Origin: Neopestalotiopsis rosae
Taxonomy: Eukaryota; Ascomycota; Sordariomycetes; Amphisphaeriales; Sporocadaceae
Assembly (NCBI GenBank): GCA_023078685.1
Contig: JALGAS010000007.1
Span: 2,914,001 to 2,978,000 of the forward strand
Reading direction: 5' to 3'
DNA length: 64,000 nucleotides
Shown: in pieces, positions 1 through 11,544 of the stretch
Layout: each line of letters opens with the position of its first letter
How positions within the stretch are numbered: position 1 is the stretch's first letter
Position numbers and translations under genes: made by a program
Notes under the pieces: model-generated
The model's input: the letters and a program-made list of their open reading frames with translations, nothing else
Databases searched by the model: none
What the model was told of the DNA's origin: nothing

Positions 1-663
1 AGACCAGCATCTATGGCTGGCCCCTCCTTCTTTTGCTCAAGTGTCGCGGCCGATGTGTCTAGTTTCGAGACCTCGGGGGAGGCGCTCACGGCGCCATTGG
101 CGTGGGAATGATTCATCGAATGTGGTAGCAGCTGCCGTCCGTGATTCGTACTATCGCCGTGCCTCGTAGTAATTGTGGCGGATGTGGATTGAAGCTCGGG
201 ATCGGGATGGTGGTACGCCTCGCGGTGAGGATATGCATGAATGGTGACTTTGGTCTCGTTCAGAATGTTGCAGGTGGATGGAATGGAGAGGATGGGTGCG
301 CTTCGCTGAACAATTTCGCGATCAGATGGTCGTGCTGGGAAGGGTTGCGCCTCCTCCTGTTCGCACTCGCACTTAAAGGCTTGTGTTGTAGAGATATCGC
401 CGAGGACCTTTAAAGAAGATGAGTAGTTGCAGTCCCGAAGAGTGCAGTCGCACACTGTACGTAGAGAGGGTCTTTTGTGACCTGGAAGTTCGTCCCGCCT
501 TTAGCGCGAACTAATTGGCGTCAGTTTTAGCCTGGAAACAACCGCTAATACTTGAACTGTTACCCACCTTGACACTGGGAAAGGTCGGCAAATCAGCACC
601 TGTCAAGGAGCCAGGCACTGTACTCGATTCCTCAATAATAAGCGGAGACCCACGGATAGCTGT
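1..663 (-). CDS. Unidentified protein, partial at left window edge
   Basis: On the minus strand a frame stays open from about base 500 to the window edge with no stop (about 165 codons). It reads through segments such as KCECEQEEAQPFPARPSDRE and ETKVTIHAYPHREAYHHPDP. A spliced upstream exon is likely: donor GTAACA with its last exon base at 564, acceptor CTTCCAG with the exon resuming at 481, and a CTAAAACTGAC branch-like site between. That joins a segment reading RGSPLIIEESSTVPGSLTGA to the long exon in phase. I see no convincing ATG, so the 5' end lies further upstream, up to the divergent SDR gene at 1249. The composition (Pro, His, Ser, acidic) suggests a disordered or regulatory protein. 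I do not recognise the family. The 663 boundary is approximate. Confidence 0.45.
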
Positions 664-1248
664 TGACTTTACTTCACATACATAGAATCAAAAAGTAGCG
701 AGATGTTCGTTGCGTATCGCTGCTAGAAAAGCGATATGACGAAAGATCCTAGTGCAGATGTTGCATACCGCAGATTTTGTGATGTGCTTGCTGCCCTCTT
801 TTCTTTGCCAAGTAGGAGTGGAAAACAGTTGCTGTTAGATAAATAGTTCAAGTCATTATTGCAAAACAGTAAAGTATTGCCCGAGAACCGGCGGGAAGGG
901 TCAGAAAGCAGAAGATTCGATTCCGGCCCTGTCTATCAATGTACTTGGCAGTGCAACAATGCAAATATATTCTTTTCCTCTCATATTTCCAATGGAAAAT
1001 AGATTGGCATCCATATGTGCACTGTACCTTGTCTCAGCTTTCTGTGGAGACTTACATGTGTACTTGGTCTGGCTGCTAGTAACCAAATGCGTCACTAAGC
1101 GTAGCTCTCATGATTTCTAAATTTGCTACAGCCCTGACAATGTTTCGAAAACTTCAATGTATAACACTTTGTTAGCTTGCTGACAGCTGACAATATCCCG
1201 TTGCAAAAGGAACACCTCAGCAGCATAGAAAACAAGCCATCCTAGGCA
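664..1248. other. Intergenic, divergent promoter region
   Basis: This holds the promoter of the SDR gene at 1249 and the upstream part of the edge gene. A 64-codon minus-strand frame at 901-1095 has no family features. I see nothing else that can be supported. Confidence 0.4.
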
Positions 1249-2409
1249 ATGCGCGCTCTCCTCAACAAGCATGCCGTCATCACGGGCGGCAGCCGGGGCA
1301 TTGGGCTGGCCATTGCCCAGCGGTTCGCCGCCGAGGGCGCGTCCGTCACCCTCGTCGGGCGTGACGAAGCCCGACTACGCTCGGCTCTGGACAGTCTCCA
1401 TTCTCCTCCTGCTGCTGCTTCATATTTATCATCAAGGGGCAGCAATGGCGAGCATGAAGAGTCGCCAATTGCCGCCCACGGCTTCTACGCCGGTGACGTG
1501 AGCAAGATTCATGTTTGGGGTGAACTTGGCAACAAATTAAAGGAAGTATGTTTCCAACGGTTTGGTCTTTCCCATTCTGTTCTATTGATATAGTTGTGTA
1601 TCAAATAAGCCATTTACTCATTCAACCTTCACTCTCTAGACCCAATGTCCAGTCGACATACTCGTCAATGCAGCTGGAATAACCCAGGACTCGCTTCTGT
1701 TCAAGAGCAGTTTAGCTGAATGCCAACAAATCATCAACACTAATCTCGTAGGCACTATGAATGGCTGCGCGACCATGAGCAAATGGATGATCAAGCAAAA
1801 GACCAAAGGTGAACCTTCCCGGTGTTGACATGCTGCTCCATGAACTGACAGCAGACATGCAGGGTGTATCATTAATGTTTCGAGCCTACTGGCCATCAAG
1901 GGCGGGCGTGGAGCCAGTGCCTATGCAGCCTCAAAAGCAGGCATTCTTGGTGAGTTTCACTATGATCTTACTCATCTCTCTGTTGACTTGACTGCCTATC
2001 TAACGTGGTGACAATGTGTTTGTCCTAGGTCTAACACGATCTTTGGCCACGGAGATTGGTCATTTCGGCATCCGAGTCAATGTTCTGCTGCCTGGGTATA
2101 TTCAGACCGAAATGACACAATGTGAGTCTTCATAAATTTTTCTCCATTCCCACTCCACCACATGGCGTTTCCTTTTGTCGTTGGCTTCCCAGAGGCCACT
2201 CTTCAAACCAGCCCTCATCATTTAGTACAAGTCATTAATATACAACCCACTGCGCAGCATTGGACCAGAAAGGTAATCTCTCTGCTTCCATTCCCCTGGG
2301 ACGCTTTGGAACAACCAGCGAAGTGGCAGATGCGGCAGTCTTTCTGGCCAGTAACGCATACTCAAACAACACCGTCTTGAATTTAGACGGCGGTTTAAGC
2401 GCTACGTAG
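1249..2409 (+). CDS. SDR, 3-oxoacyl-ACP reductase-like (FabG/OAR1 type)
   Basis: A classical short-chain dehydrogenase/reductase. Five exons fit in phase: 1249-1545, 1640-1808, 1863-1949, 2029-2121 and 2258-2409. The N-terminus carries the Rossmann motif TGGSRGIG, followed by NAAG in exon 2. Exon 3 gives INVSSLLAIKGGRGASAYAA followed by SK, so the catalytic Ser, Tyr and Lys are present. The C-terminus ends in NLDGGLSAT, as in FabG-like enzymes. Family knowledge suggests NADPH-dependent reduction of 3-oxoacyl thioesters, possibly in mitochondrial type II fatty acid synthesis, but no clear targeting peptide is visible and other carbonyl substrates are possible. The gene converges tail to tail with the Uba2 gene, with only about 45 bp between stops. 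Confidence 0.85.
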
Positions 2410-2454
2410 CGACAGGATACTTGCTCAAAGGTGAAATTTCAATCCATACGTCGT

Positions 2455-4850
2455 TCAGTCATCGATAAGGATGGCTCCGCCGTCATCCACAACCACGATG
2501 TCATCCTCCTCGGGCTTCGCGGCTGTTTTAGCCTTCTTGGCTGAAGATGGTTGATCATCTGTCTCGTCTGGTCGGGCACGCTTCAGGTCCTTGGTCGTGA
2601 CATCCTCGTCCAGGGCGTGTTTGCCGTTGGTCTGTTCGACACCATTGCTCTCTGGTACGGGCTCTTTCTTGGGCTTGTGCGGGATCACCGGTGCCTTGTC
2701 TGGTTCAAGGCCTTTGATTGGTTTGTCACCAAGAGGTTCCTTTCTATAGACGAAGTCAGTGAATATTCAGTCAGGGCGGGGAATGTCAGCATACGACTCA
2801 AGAATGGCAAGGACGACATTGACAAAAATATCCTCATCGGATTCGTCAACAATTGTCAAAGAACTGCCAGATGCAAGACCTAGACGCTGTTAGTGCAAGA
2901 ATGGAAATACTTTGGTTTGAGGGTCATGTACCAATATCTGTCAGCTTTTTGGGGAGCTGATCCGTTTCATCAGGGTCATACAACAGCCTATCTTCACTTG
3001 TGACGGAAAACTCCTTATCCCCGTAGCCTAGTTGGCCCTTCACAAAGTCCTCCACGACATCCTTCAGAGTAGCTTGTGACAGGTCAACATAGATACCCGT
3101 GTAGTAGGAAGTGCACACGGGACACTCGGGGTTTTGCGGACGGGGTCGATCAGGTGCCAGTAATCTCTGATTGGCAAATGGAGTCAGGAAGACCTCCTTG
3201 GCATCGTTGTAGTCTCCTTTGAGAACCTTGTATGATTCCAACACGCACAGGCCAGCGACAATGGCATTGGTCGTCGCGATGGCAGGGATGATGTTGCCGG
3301 CCATTTGCTTGATATCAAAGCGCGTCTTTAGGTCAATGTTGAAGATCTGAGCACGAATGTTTGCAGCAGCAGCCACAAAATCGAGCGTGTCTGGGTCATC
3401 CTTATCGAAGCTGATGGTAGGTGCAGCAGAGGTTTCGCCCTTTTCTTGGTCCTTCTTCATCTCAGCTATGCGTTTGCTAAGTCGATCGAGGCTGTGGTTC
3501 AAGACAGCAATGTTCTCCTCAAGAGACCATTTCTTTTGACCATCTTCGAGGAACGCGTCGTCAACCGAAGGCAGGTTGGGCTTGATCTCGGCGTACTCCA
3601 GCGGCTTCGGCTTTTCCCGCGACTTCCACATCTCCTCCATGGAACATAGTCGCTTGATATCGGTACTGAAGACCTTGTCAAAAAGTAATTGTGGAAAATC
3701 TTCCGTGCCTACTGATTCTCGAATGCTCTTCAAAGCAGCAGCTTCCTTCTTAAGCTCTTCAATCTCCTTTGCATTATCTGCGTCGTCCGAGTGATCGAAG
3801 GCAGCTTCGTCCTCGCTCACACCAAAGATTTCGTTTAGCAGGTAACTCTTGGCCCAGACAATGCAGTGAATCGGTTGGCTCGGAGTGCTTCGAATTGTGC
3901 AAACGGGAAAGGATTTGGGCACATCTTTTGCTGTGCAGTCGTAGCATGCGGTGACATCCTTCTTGATGACCTGGACTTGGCCATTGAAGCCCGTCGTGCC
4001 ACTCTCAATCAGAGGGATGTTGGCAGCTAGGCACATGCGATTGACGTGTCGTCTAGCATCGAGGTTGTCCAGCGCATTGAAGACGAGCTTGAAACCACGA
4101 AACCACTCCAAGTTAAATTGTGAATCTTTGATGTTTGCGAAGTAAGGAATGATCTTGACATTGGGATTAAAGACTTGGGCAGCCTCTTTTGCGACCTAGA
4201 AGCCAGCGGTCAACATACAATCTTTGTGCTTGTTCTTTAGTTCGAGACTCGCTCGCGTCATACCTCTGCCTTTGATTTCTTGATGTGTTCGTGTCGGAAT
4301 AGGAATTGACGGTTCAGGTTGCTGAGATCAATCGTATCGAGATCGACGACATGTACCTCACCGAAGCCGGAGAGGACGAGGTTCTTCAGCAGTTCGCAGC
4401 CAATGCCACCTGCTCCCACCATGAGGACCTTGGCCTGTGGGACATCTGTTAGCAAGACCACCAAAGATGCGCATTCAAACAAGTCCATCATCTCCAGAAT
4501 CATGCGACGCAATCGGCGGAGTCAAGTGGCCCCAAAAGGTATCATCCCAAAGCCAAGTTTCTTCACCGAGAAGCGCTTTCGAGGTTGAGGAAACGAGCGC
4601 GACGTATATAATGGTACCAAAGGTGGTGTAATATTTCTCGCGGGTGGGTTGTGGACAGCCGCTAAACAGTGTTGGATGAAAGACATGCAGGTCTGCGAGC
4701 GCAAACACTATTGCATATGCGCCGTGCCGCGAAGCGATGAAAGAAAGGAACCAGACTCACCTCTTTGACGGTGGTATTGAGGGAGACGCCGAGCGACTGG
4801 CGGTTGAAGCTATCGCGGTTCAGCGTAGCTGGAGTAGCAGGCGCCGCCAT
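2455..4850 (-). CDS. UBA2: SUMO-activating enzyme subunit 2 (Uba2)
   Basis: Catalytic half of the SUMO E1 (with Aos1), which adenylates SUMO and carries it as a thioester before passing it to Ubc9. Five exons: exon 1 4850-4761, exon 2 4434-4264, exon 3 from 4195, then two short 3' exons. The ATP-binding motif [15 protein letters not shown] is in exon 2. [16 protein letters not shown] and the catalytic-cysteine context [20 protein letters not shown] are in exon 3. Adenylation-domain zinc cysteines (CYDC and later CPVC) are visible. The tail has basic nuclear-localisation-like clusters ([14 protein letters not shown]) and ends in a hydrophobic-acidic stretch [16 protein letters not shown] that resembles a SUMO-interacting motif. 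Total length is about 630 residues, normal for the family. ATG 4850 was chosen because it opens the conserved N-terminal helix directly before the adenylation motif. Confidence 0.95.
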
Positions 4851-6771
4851 GTTGGGCTACGTGTGGTCACGAAGTTGGATATCGACGATGCATATGGTGT
4901 GGAGAGGTATGCGAGACGCGCGCGGTGTGTAATATATATTTGTAGTCGCGGTTGCAAGATGCAAGCCTGAGGCTTTCGGGTTTGTTGTTGGCGTATGGCA
5001 GGTAATAAATGAATGAAGCAAGTCTCACGTCCAGTGTCTGTCTGTATTCCCGCGGAAGGAATCAACCTCTCAAGTCGTCGTTATGGTGCGCCACAGTGAC
5101 GCTAACAAGGTACCTTGTAGCTGCAAGCTTCAGTTTCGAGCAGCACCCGGGCGCGTTGAAATCCATGCCTGCAATTACGTACCTACCCACCTAACCTAGT
5201 TAGAAAACTGCTGAAAAGCGGTACCCAGACGCTAGTCTTTGCTACTGTGAGCTAGCACCTCAGGCCTGCCACCCACCCACCAGCACCACCAGCCCAGCCC
5301 TCGGCAACCAAGAACCTGGAACATTTGAATGCTGAGTGGTTCGTTCTCCAACAACGTCGGCTATTCCTCGTTGACTCTAGCGCATAATTTATGCCTCGCC
5401 AAATATGAGCATGTCCAAGATGCGATTTATATTCAAAAAAGCTGAGCTAATTCACACAATCAGAGAATATGATGATATCTCCAGACTCTACTTTGTCCCA
5501 TTTAGGATCAACTGGGTCGTTCGTCCGATTAGTATCGGATGGCGAATAGGCTAATCCTCACTGACCCTGGTAACAATGATCAGCTTTGTATGCCTGCTTA
5601 TGTAGGTTAACTCTAGCTTGGTATCCCCCGTTTTACGTCATGGTAGCAAGAAGAAAGAAGAGCGATCGGGATCGTTGTGATCGTTTTGCTATATGCCAGG
5701 CTTTTCTACATCTTTTCTTTATTTGAATGTAAAGAGTTTTTAATCAAAGGCATACACAGTAGCTGAGATATGAGTGAGAAATATTGGATCGAAAACTCTC
5801 ACTCGGGACTATCATCAGATGGCCCGTATGCTGCTTCGAATCAACTCTGCTTGTATACTACCTACCTACAGAGTACCTTACCCTACTTGCTAACTTCAAT
5901 GGTCGGCGTCATTGTACGGGTAGGATAGGTTATAGGTGTGTTCCTAGCTCAAGGACCAGTGAAGCGTAACTTATGATGCAACACCTCTTTGACACAAAAT
6001 TATATATCGTATTCAAAACATGCATCGAGAAAGTAGTATACCAATATCTGTTGCCAATCAACTGTTATTAGACGCAGAGAAGCAACTTGGTCGATTTGGT
6101 GGAGTTGGCACCAGATACGGGTACGTACCGCCTAAACTCCCCGCTATGGGCAGCACTCAGCTACTTTGGACTGGCCTGTGCAGACTGCTGCAGACCTGAG
6201 GTCAAGGGCCGCAAAGCACGGGCACTCTCCTCTCACAAAGTCAATCTCTAATGGCCCCCCACGAAGCCCCATCATTATATTTATGGTGAGACCAACAGCA
6301 CAGAAGCCGTGTAGATCCAGGGTCATACATGGAACAGAAGATACGCATGCCAATCTCATCACGAGATTTCAATGAAGATCAGTAATAACCCATTCAACTT
6401 CATTCTGTGGCATCTTTGAGTTCTGCACCTTTTTACGTGAAATATTCTTGTCAATAAAAGTAGTTGGTCATACCTCACTAAGGACAGATCCCCCTGACCC
6501 AAGTGCCCTCTCGCCAAACCCTTTTACTCTGCCCTCTGAAACTCAACCCACTACTACGAGTCGCCTCCATAATATACTGTAAGCCTCCTTTTGTCCCTGC
6601 ATTTGATTTATTCTTAGACCCGGCAGCAACCTTGCTTACCCTTCCCAGCCTCGTCGGCCAAACTTTGCCAAAACTCAATTGATCTTTATTTTTGGTCCTG
6701 GGTGAAAAGTCTTTTCCCCTCGTTACAAACCGGCGGCCCCTTGGGCTAGACAAGGGGACAAAAAAAGAAAA
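4851..6771. other. Intergenic, 1.9 kb
   Basis: This separates the divergent Uba2 and QNG1 genes and must hold both promoters. It includes CT- and CA-rich patches (CCACCCACCCACCAGCACC near 5270). Open frames here are short and lack family features. No RNA gene or repeat was recognised. Confidence 0.4.
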
Positions 6772-8152
6772 ATGTCCGACGACGAGGCTGATCCCGAACT
6801 GCTCGAGCTGCTCCGCCAGCACATCCAGGGCAAGCTCGTCGTCGACGATGAGCCCGAGACGGACGTGCTCGAGGGCGCCGAGTACGTCTACGACAACTCC
6901 ATTGACGTGGCCGTCGACATGCGCGCCACTAAGAACGCCGCGGCCCTCATCTACCAGCAGATGCAGGAAAAGGAGTATTCCACGGCCACCTGGGCCGAGC
7001 ACGAGCTGCATCCCAAGGCCAAGGACGAGACGACGGTGGCATTTATCTTCGTCATGGATCTCTTGAACTTTTCCTTTTGGTCGCTGAAGTCCGAAGAGGA
7101 GAGGTTTGCCGTAGAGTACCGGGACAAGAAGTGGACGGGCTACTGGAGCCTAGTCGCCTCGCTGCAGCGCGCCTTGGATGAAGGTGGGTAAATTGCACCC
7201 TTTCAACTCTACTTATCGATATGATTAGATGGGGAGGAGCATTGGATTCAAATCCCGTTTATGGGAGATTGCTCTTCTCTCGTGCTGCCAAACATCGGGG
7301 TTAACCAATGCACCAGGTATCCCCATTCTTGACCCTCACTATTGGCAGGACGAGGAAGAATGCACCCTCGACTCTCTGCGGCACATATTCAGGTCGTGTA
7401 CAGACGAAGAGATACCCCTTTTGGAGGCACGACTGACATGTTTGCGGGAGGCTGGTCAAGTCTTGTACGAGGTAAGTCAAGCACGCCCCTGATCCGTATT
7501 ACCCTTTACTGCACACGACCGTCGGGAACGCAAGCCAACAAATGACTTGGGTTTGGCCTCGAATAGAATTACTCGTGTAGCATTACGAACTTGATCGCCT
7601 CGGGCAAGAACTCTGCGGCCAGGCTGGTCAACAACTTGGCCCATGACTTTGTTTGTTTCAGGGACGAGCATCACTTCGACAGCCGCAAGAAGCCCGTCCG
7701 TCTGCTCAAGCGGGCGCAGATCTTTGTTGCGGACGTTTGGGCGTGCTTCAATGGCGAGTCCTGGGGCGAATTCGGAGACATCGACAAGATCACCATGTTC
7801 GCCGACTATCGCGTCCCTCAGATCTTAGCTAGCCTCGGCTGCATTGGCTATAGTCCGGTTTTACACACCTTGATCGACCACAAGGACATGATTGAGAGTG
7901 GAAGCCGGTTTGAAATGCAACTTAGAGGTACGAGCCGATCCTTTTCTCGCATTTGACGCCATGCTAACAACCCCTCAAGCTTGTAGTATTTGGTGTGTGG
8001 AGCTGATCAGAAGAGAGATCAAGCGGGAACATCCCGAGGCCAAGGTGAATGCCATTCTCATAGACTTCTTCTTGTATGATACCATGAAGCAGCTAGAGGC
8101 GCAGGGCAAGGAGACGGTTCCCCATCATCGGACAAGGAGTATCTGGTACTGA
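6772..8152 (+). CDS. QNG1: Queuosine 5'-phosphate N-glycosylase / queuosine salvage protein (DUF2419)
   Basis: Releases queuine from queuosine 5'-phosphate, so the base from diet or turnover can be used for tRNA modification. Four exons join in phase. Exon 1 runs from ATG 6772 to the donor after RALDEG near 7183. The next exon begins IPILDPHYWQDEEECTLDSL near 7317. Then NYSCSITNLIASGKNSA leads to the conserved core KRAQIFVADVW and ITMFADYRVPQILASLG. The last exon gives CSIWCVELIRREIK and ends FHR-like HHRTRSIWY. Length is about 345 residues, normal for the family. The acidic N-terminus (SDDEADPELLELL) is less conserved. The order of the DYRVPQ and WCVELIR motifs matches human QNG1 (C9orf64). 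Fungi do not make queuine, so this is a salvage-only enzyme. Confidence 0.9.
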
Positions 8153-8563
8153 GATTTGAATCTACGGACAAATATCAAAAGACAAAATACGTTACAACTC
8201 CTTCCCGGCATGGCCCTGTATGGAGCTCCTGAGGTCTGGTGCAAGGGAGTGCTTCTCAGGGCGCAGAGCCGGCACATGTCGCTACAGATTGGTAGCACGG
8301 CTTGCCTGATGCGTATCCTGGACAGACAGGCCACTGGGCCAATTTTTGGGCAACCGCAGTAGGGTTTGACGCCACTTTGACAGGGTATTGATTATTTCCA
8401 ACGCTGGGGAGAAACCGACAGCAACACGCATGCACGATGACCATAAATCAAGTAAGCACTAAGCAAGGATTTCCCATTTACCTTACTGCATAATACTGTG
8501 TGATTGAATTTGGGAGCTGTATATCACATCCAAGCTAGGTATCACCGCAGGACAAATAACCAC
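8153..8563. other. Intergenic upstream of truncated PKS
   Basis: A 68-codon frame at 8156-8362 shows no PKS or other family similarity. If the PKS fragment is a truncation product, the break point with lost upstream sequence lies here or just after 8564. I see no inverted repeat or target-site duplication marking a transposon. Confidence 0.4.
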
Positions 8564-10072
8564 ATGTCAGGAGTTCAGTTAGTTCACCTGCTTGCATTTA
8601 AATGCGGGGGTGCTAGCTACCTTCCCTTTGACATTCTTGACCTCTATGAAGCCCGGCCAGAGATACTGTCTCGAATTCTGCCCACCATTGTTGATTATGT
8701 GAGGCAGGGCTCTAGCTTCTGCCCCGGCGAGTTGCATCTGGCCCAGCTTGGAAGTATCGACAGAGCCGTGTCGGCATTCTCAGATGCCTTTGGTGCGCCC
8801 AAGTATGTGTTCCAGTATCGTACTTCAGATGTTCCTATTCAGGTACTGCCGACGCGAAAGCAGCTCTGCTTCGATGCCGACGCCACTTATTTACTCGTTG
8901 GTTGTCTTGGTGGTCTGGGTCGCAGTCTGGCAGGGTGGATGATGGAATTGGGTGCTCGCCGTTTCACTTTCCTGTCACGTTCGGGAGCCGATTCCAAGTC
9001 TGCTGCCAAGCTTGTTGAAGACCTCGAAGCTGCCGGCGCCGAGGTGCAGATCGTCAGAGGCGATGCTACTTCCCGAAGCGATGTCGAGCGTGCTGTTGCT
9101 GCTATTCCGTCGCAGTACCCAATTAAGGGTGTTATCCATGCCGCCATGGTTCTTCGGGACGGCCTCTTTCACTCGATGACTTTTGAGAGCTGGAAGCAAT
9201 CGACCGATCCCAAGGTTGTCGGTGCACAAAACCTCCACTCCGTGTTAGCAAATGCGCCCCTGGACTTCTTCCTTATGACCAGTTCCGTCTCTGGAATTCT
9301 GGGTACCCCGGGCCAAAGCAATTACGCAGCTGCCAATGCCTACCTTGATTCATTGTCCAGGCACCGTCTCTCTCGCTCTAGTGCTGCTACCTCTCTGGTT
9401 CTGCCCATGGTTCTTGGCGTCGGTATCGTCGCTGAAAATGCTGAGCTCGAAGATGTCTTGAAGCGGAAAGGAAGTAAGTAACAATCATCTTTCAGTTCTC
9501 TTCTTATCTGTATCAATCGCTTACTGGTGATTTCTCTAGTGTACGGAGTAGATGAGGAGCACCTGCTTCAGTCTTTTGAGGCAGGTATCATTGGCAGTAG
9601 CCTCGCTTCAGTTCCTGATCACATTGTTGTGGGGTTGGACCCTGCCCAGCTGCAAAAGGCTGTGAATGATGCGGCGGCCACTGATAGCTTCTGGATCGAG
9701 GATGCCCGATTTGGTCACGTCGTCAATGACATCAACTCTTCTGCAGATGAGTCGGGCGCGGGCGGATCAGGTGGCCAAAGCATCTTGAGCGCCATCAAGA
9801 ATGCAGCTTCGCCGGCCGAAGCCATTTTAGCGGTCAATGAACACTTCATCGACAAGCTGGCCCGCATGCTGATGCTCAACGTTGAAGATGTCGATGCCGA
9901 GTCTGGTTCCATCGCTTCTTATGGTATTGACTCGATGATCGGTGCTGAGCTTCGAAACTGGATCTTCAAGGAATACCGCATGGACGTTCCTTTCCAGCAG
10001 CTGTTGGGTCCGACACTGACGATCTCCAAGTTTGCTACCCAGGTGTGTGCCGTTCATGCGCCTACGGAGTGA
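8564..10072 (+). CDS. Truncated highly reducing polyketide synthase: ER end, ketoreductase and ACP only
   Basis: Two exons (8564-9473 and 9540-10072) form an uninterrupted frame of about 480 codons. The first 60 residues look like the ER-KR linker (PFDILDLYEARPEILSRILP). The ketoreductase follows, with the NADPH motif LVGCLGGLGRSLAGWM and catalytic region MTSSVSGILGTPGQSNYAAA, which keeps Ser, Tyr and Asn. Exon 2 begins MYGVDEEHLLQSFEAGI, a linker typical of fungal HR-PKS. It ends with an acyl carrier domain whose attachment serine is in SYGIDSMIGAELRNW. KS, AT, DH, MT and most of ER are absent, and a full HR-PKS has about 2,300-2,500 residues. There is no stop, frameshift or splice loss in what remains. 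It could be the recent 3' remnant of a deleted PKS or a stand-alone KR-ACP protein. ATG 8564 is the first in-frame ATG. An in-frame extension upstream lacks one. Confidence 0.8.
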
Positions 10073-10810
10073 GTGTGGTGATGGCGCAGGAAATCATGGT
10101 TCGGCTGTACTCGGCCTAATGTGACGTTTCATATTTTCTCTTGTCATTTCAATGTCTTCCTTTTGTCTGGTATGCAGTCGGAGTTCTCTATTTGTTGGCT
10201 TTAGAATCTCGATAAATTTCCTTGTATCTTGTTAAGCAGTTTTGTTGGGTCAGCTATAGGCTCCACGATTCGATAGATGAATAGAAATGCTTGAATCATT
10301 CTCCCTTGTTGCCTTTTGTTGTACAGTTCGAGCAGAACGTATCGTCGACTTATTTCGCTGAGCGTTGTGATTTGTTTACCCTTTCGCGAAATCCAAATCG
10401 GAGTTTTATGGTATAGGTGATATCACGTCAGAAAAGACACGAGGTTGATGGTCAATTCTATGGGTAAGAATGGCACAAGAGAATCAGAATAGACTTGAGG
10501 GACACAGAAGGAGAGTATGATGGATGGCTTGACTCGTATGAGTCTTCTATTCTAGGCAAGAAAGTAAGCAGCCCGCGGAAAATTGGAAGACTCACTTTTG
10601 CTGTACGATGAAACATGCGATTTTTCCAACTTGTCGTACGAGCAAGTCTATTGCCACGCCCCGAAGTGACAGGAATTAACCGGAATTAGCAATCATCCTG
10701 AACACAACAAGAAGAGTCTTCCACAACAACTTTTTGGCACGGAATTAAGAGCTGTTAGTCTCAGCGGCGTAGGGTGTCTGTTTAGCGGAAGAACCCCGCC
10801 AAGAGTCCGA

Positions 10811-10823
10811 AATCCGCGGGATT
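10811..10823. promoter_or_regulatory. Palindromic motif AATCCGCGGGATT, copy 1
   Basis: Arms AATCC and GGATT flank a GCG centre. It lies about 720 bp upstream of the FAD monooxygenase ATG and is identical to copies at 10892 and 14339. A zinc-cluster regulator site is the likely reading. The gene at 16701 encodes such a regulator. Confidence 0.5.
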
Positions 10824-10891
10824 CCTCGGGGTCTCACTTATGATGCTTGTCTACCGCCCTTGTGGGAAGAGGTGGTGTATGACTTTGCAAG

Positions 10892-10904
10892 AATCCGCGG
10901 GATT
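10892..10904. promoter_or_regulatory. Palindromic motif AATCCGCGGGATT, copy 2
   Basis: Identical 13-mer 81 bp downstream of copy 1 and about 640 bp upstream of the FAD monooxygenase start. Two copies at this spacing in one promoter support a regulatory role. Confidence 0.5.
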
Positions 10905-11544
10905 GGGGGCTGTTTGGGGACTTTCACCTCTGCCTGAATTTGGTGTAGAGGAAAGAGAGGGCGGTTTGCATGGCAATTCCAACATGGCTTTGCATCCCAT
11001 GCAGATGAACCCGCCAGTTGCCCCACTCAATACCTACAACCTACCGTATACCTACCACGCCAAGCAAAACCCGCGGCTCTATTAGACATGAATCCCTAGG
11101 GCGGGTTCTATTCACTCCAAACATGACCAAGTCATCCTTGCATATCCTCAACTGTAGATCTCGATCTCTGTTAGTATTACCCCAGATTCCTATGAACCCG
11201 CGGCTGCCACTACTGACTCCGTGTGTGTTATTGAAATGCCGTCAGTTCCATCCCGTCCATGATGCCTCGTCTGCGCAAAGCCGTTGGCATTTGGGTTACA
11301 ATTCTTACCATGATGATTTGGACGACGGCACATTCTCACAATGTCTTGTTCAACTATAAGGTATCGTGAAGTTGACGGTCAACATCATCAATCCAATCAA
11401 CTCAATCAACACAGTCAACTCAACAGACCAAACAACGATTTCAACCCAACCAACTTAACAAATCATTAAATTACGCACCTAGTCAATCAAGTCAAGTGAT
11501 CAAACCACGCATCAATCTCGCCTTCTCCGTCTTCAGTTGCAGAA

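Larger units (their letters stand above)
10073..11544. promoter_or_regulatory. Intergenic between PKS fragment and FAD monooxygenase, with CCGCGG-type motifs
   Basis: This 1.5 kb spacer contains several CCGCGG cores: near 10572 (GCCCGCGGAAA), 10811, 10892, 11070 (ACCCGCGGCTC) and 11196 (ACCCGCGGCTG). Two of them are exact copies of the 13-mer AATCCGCGGGATT. Everted CGG half-sites of this type are typical zinc-cluster targets. Repeated CAA/TCAA-rich sequence (CAACTCAATCAACACAGTCA near 11398) lies just before the monooxygenase ATG and looks like a 5' leader. No gene was recognised. Confidence 0.5.

Noticed and set aside
901..930. GATTCGATTCCGGCC resembling a tRNA T-arm
   Set aside because: No matching acceptor or anticodon stem could be folded around it.
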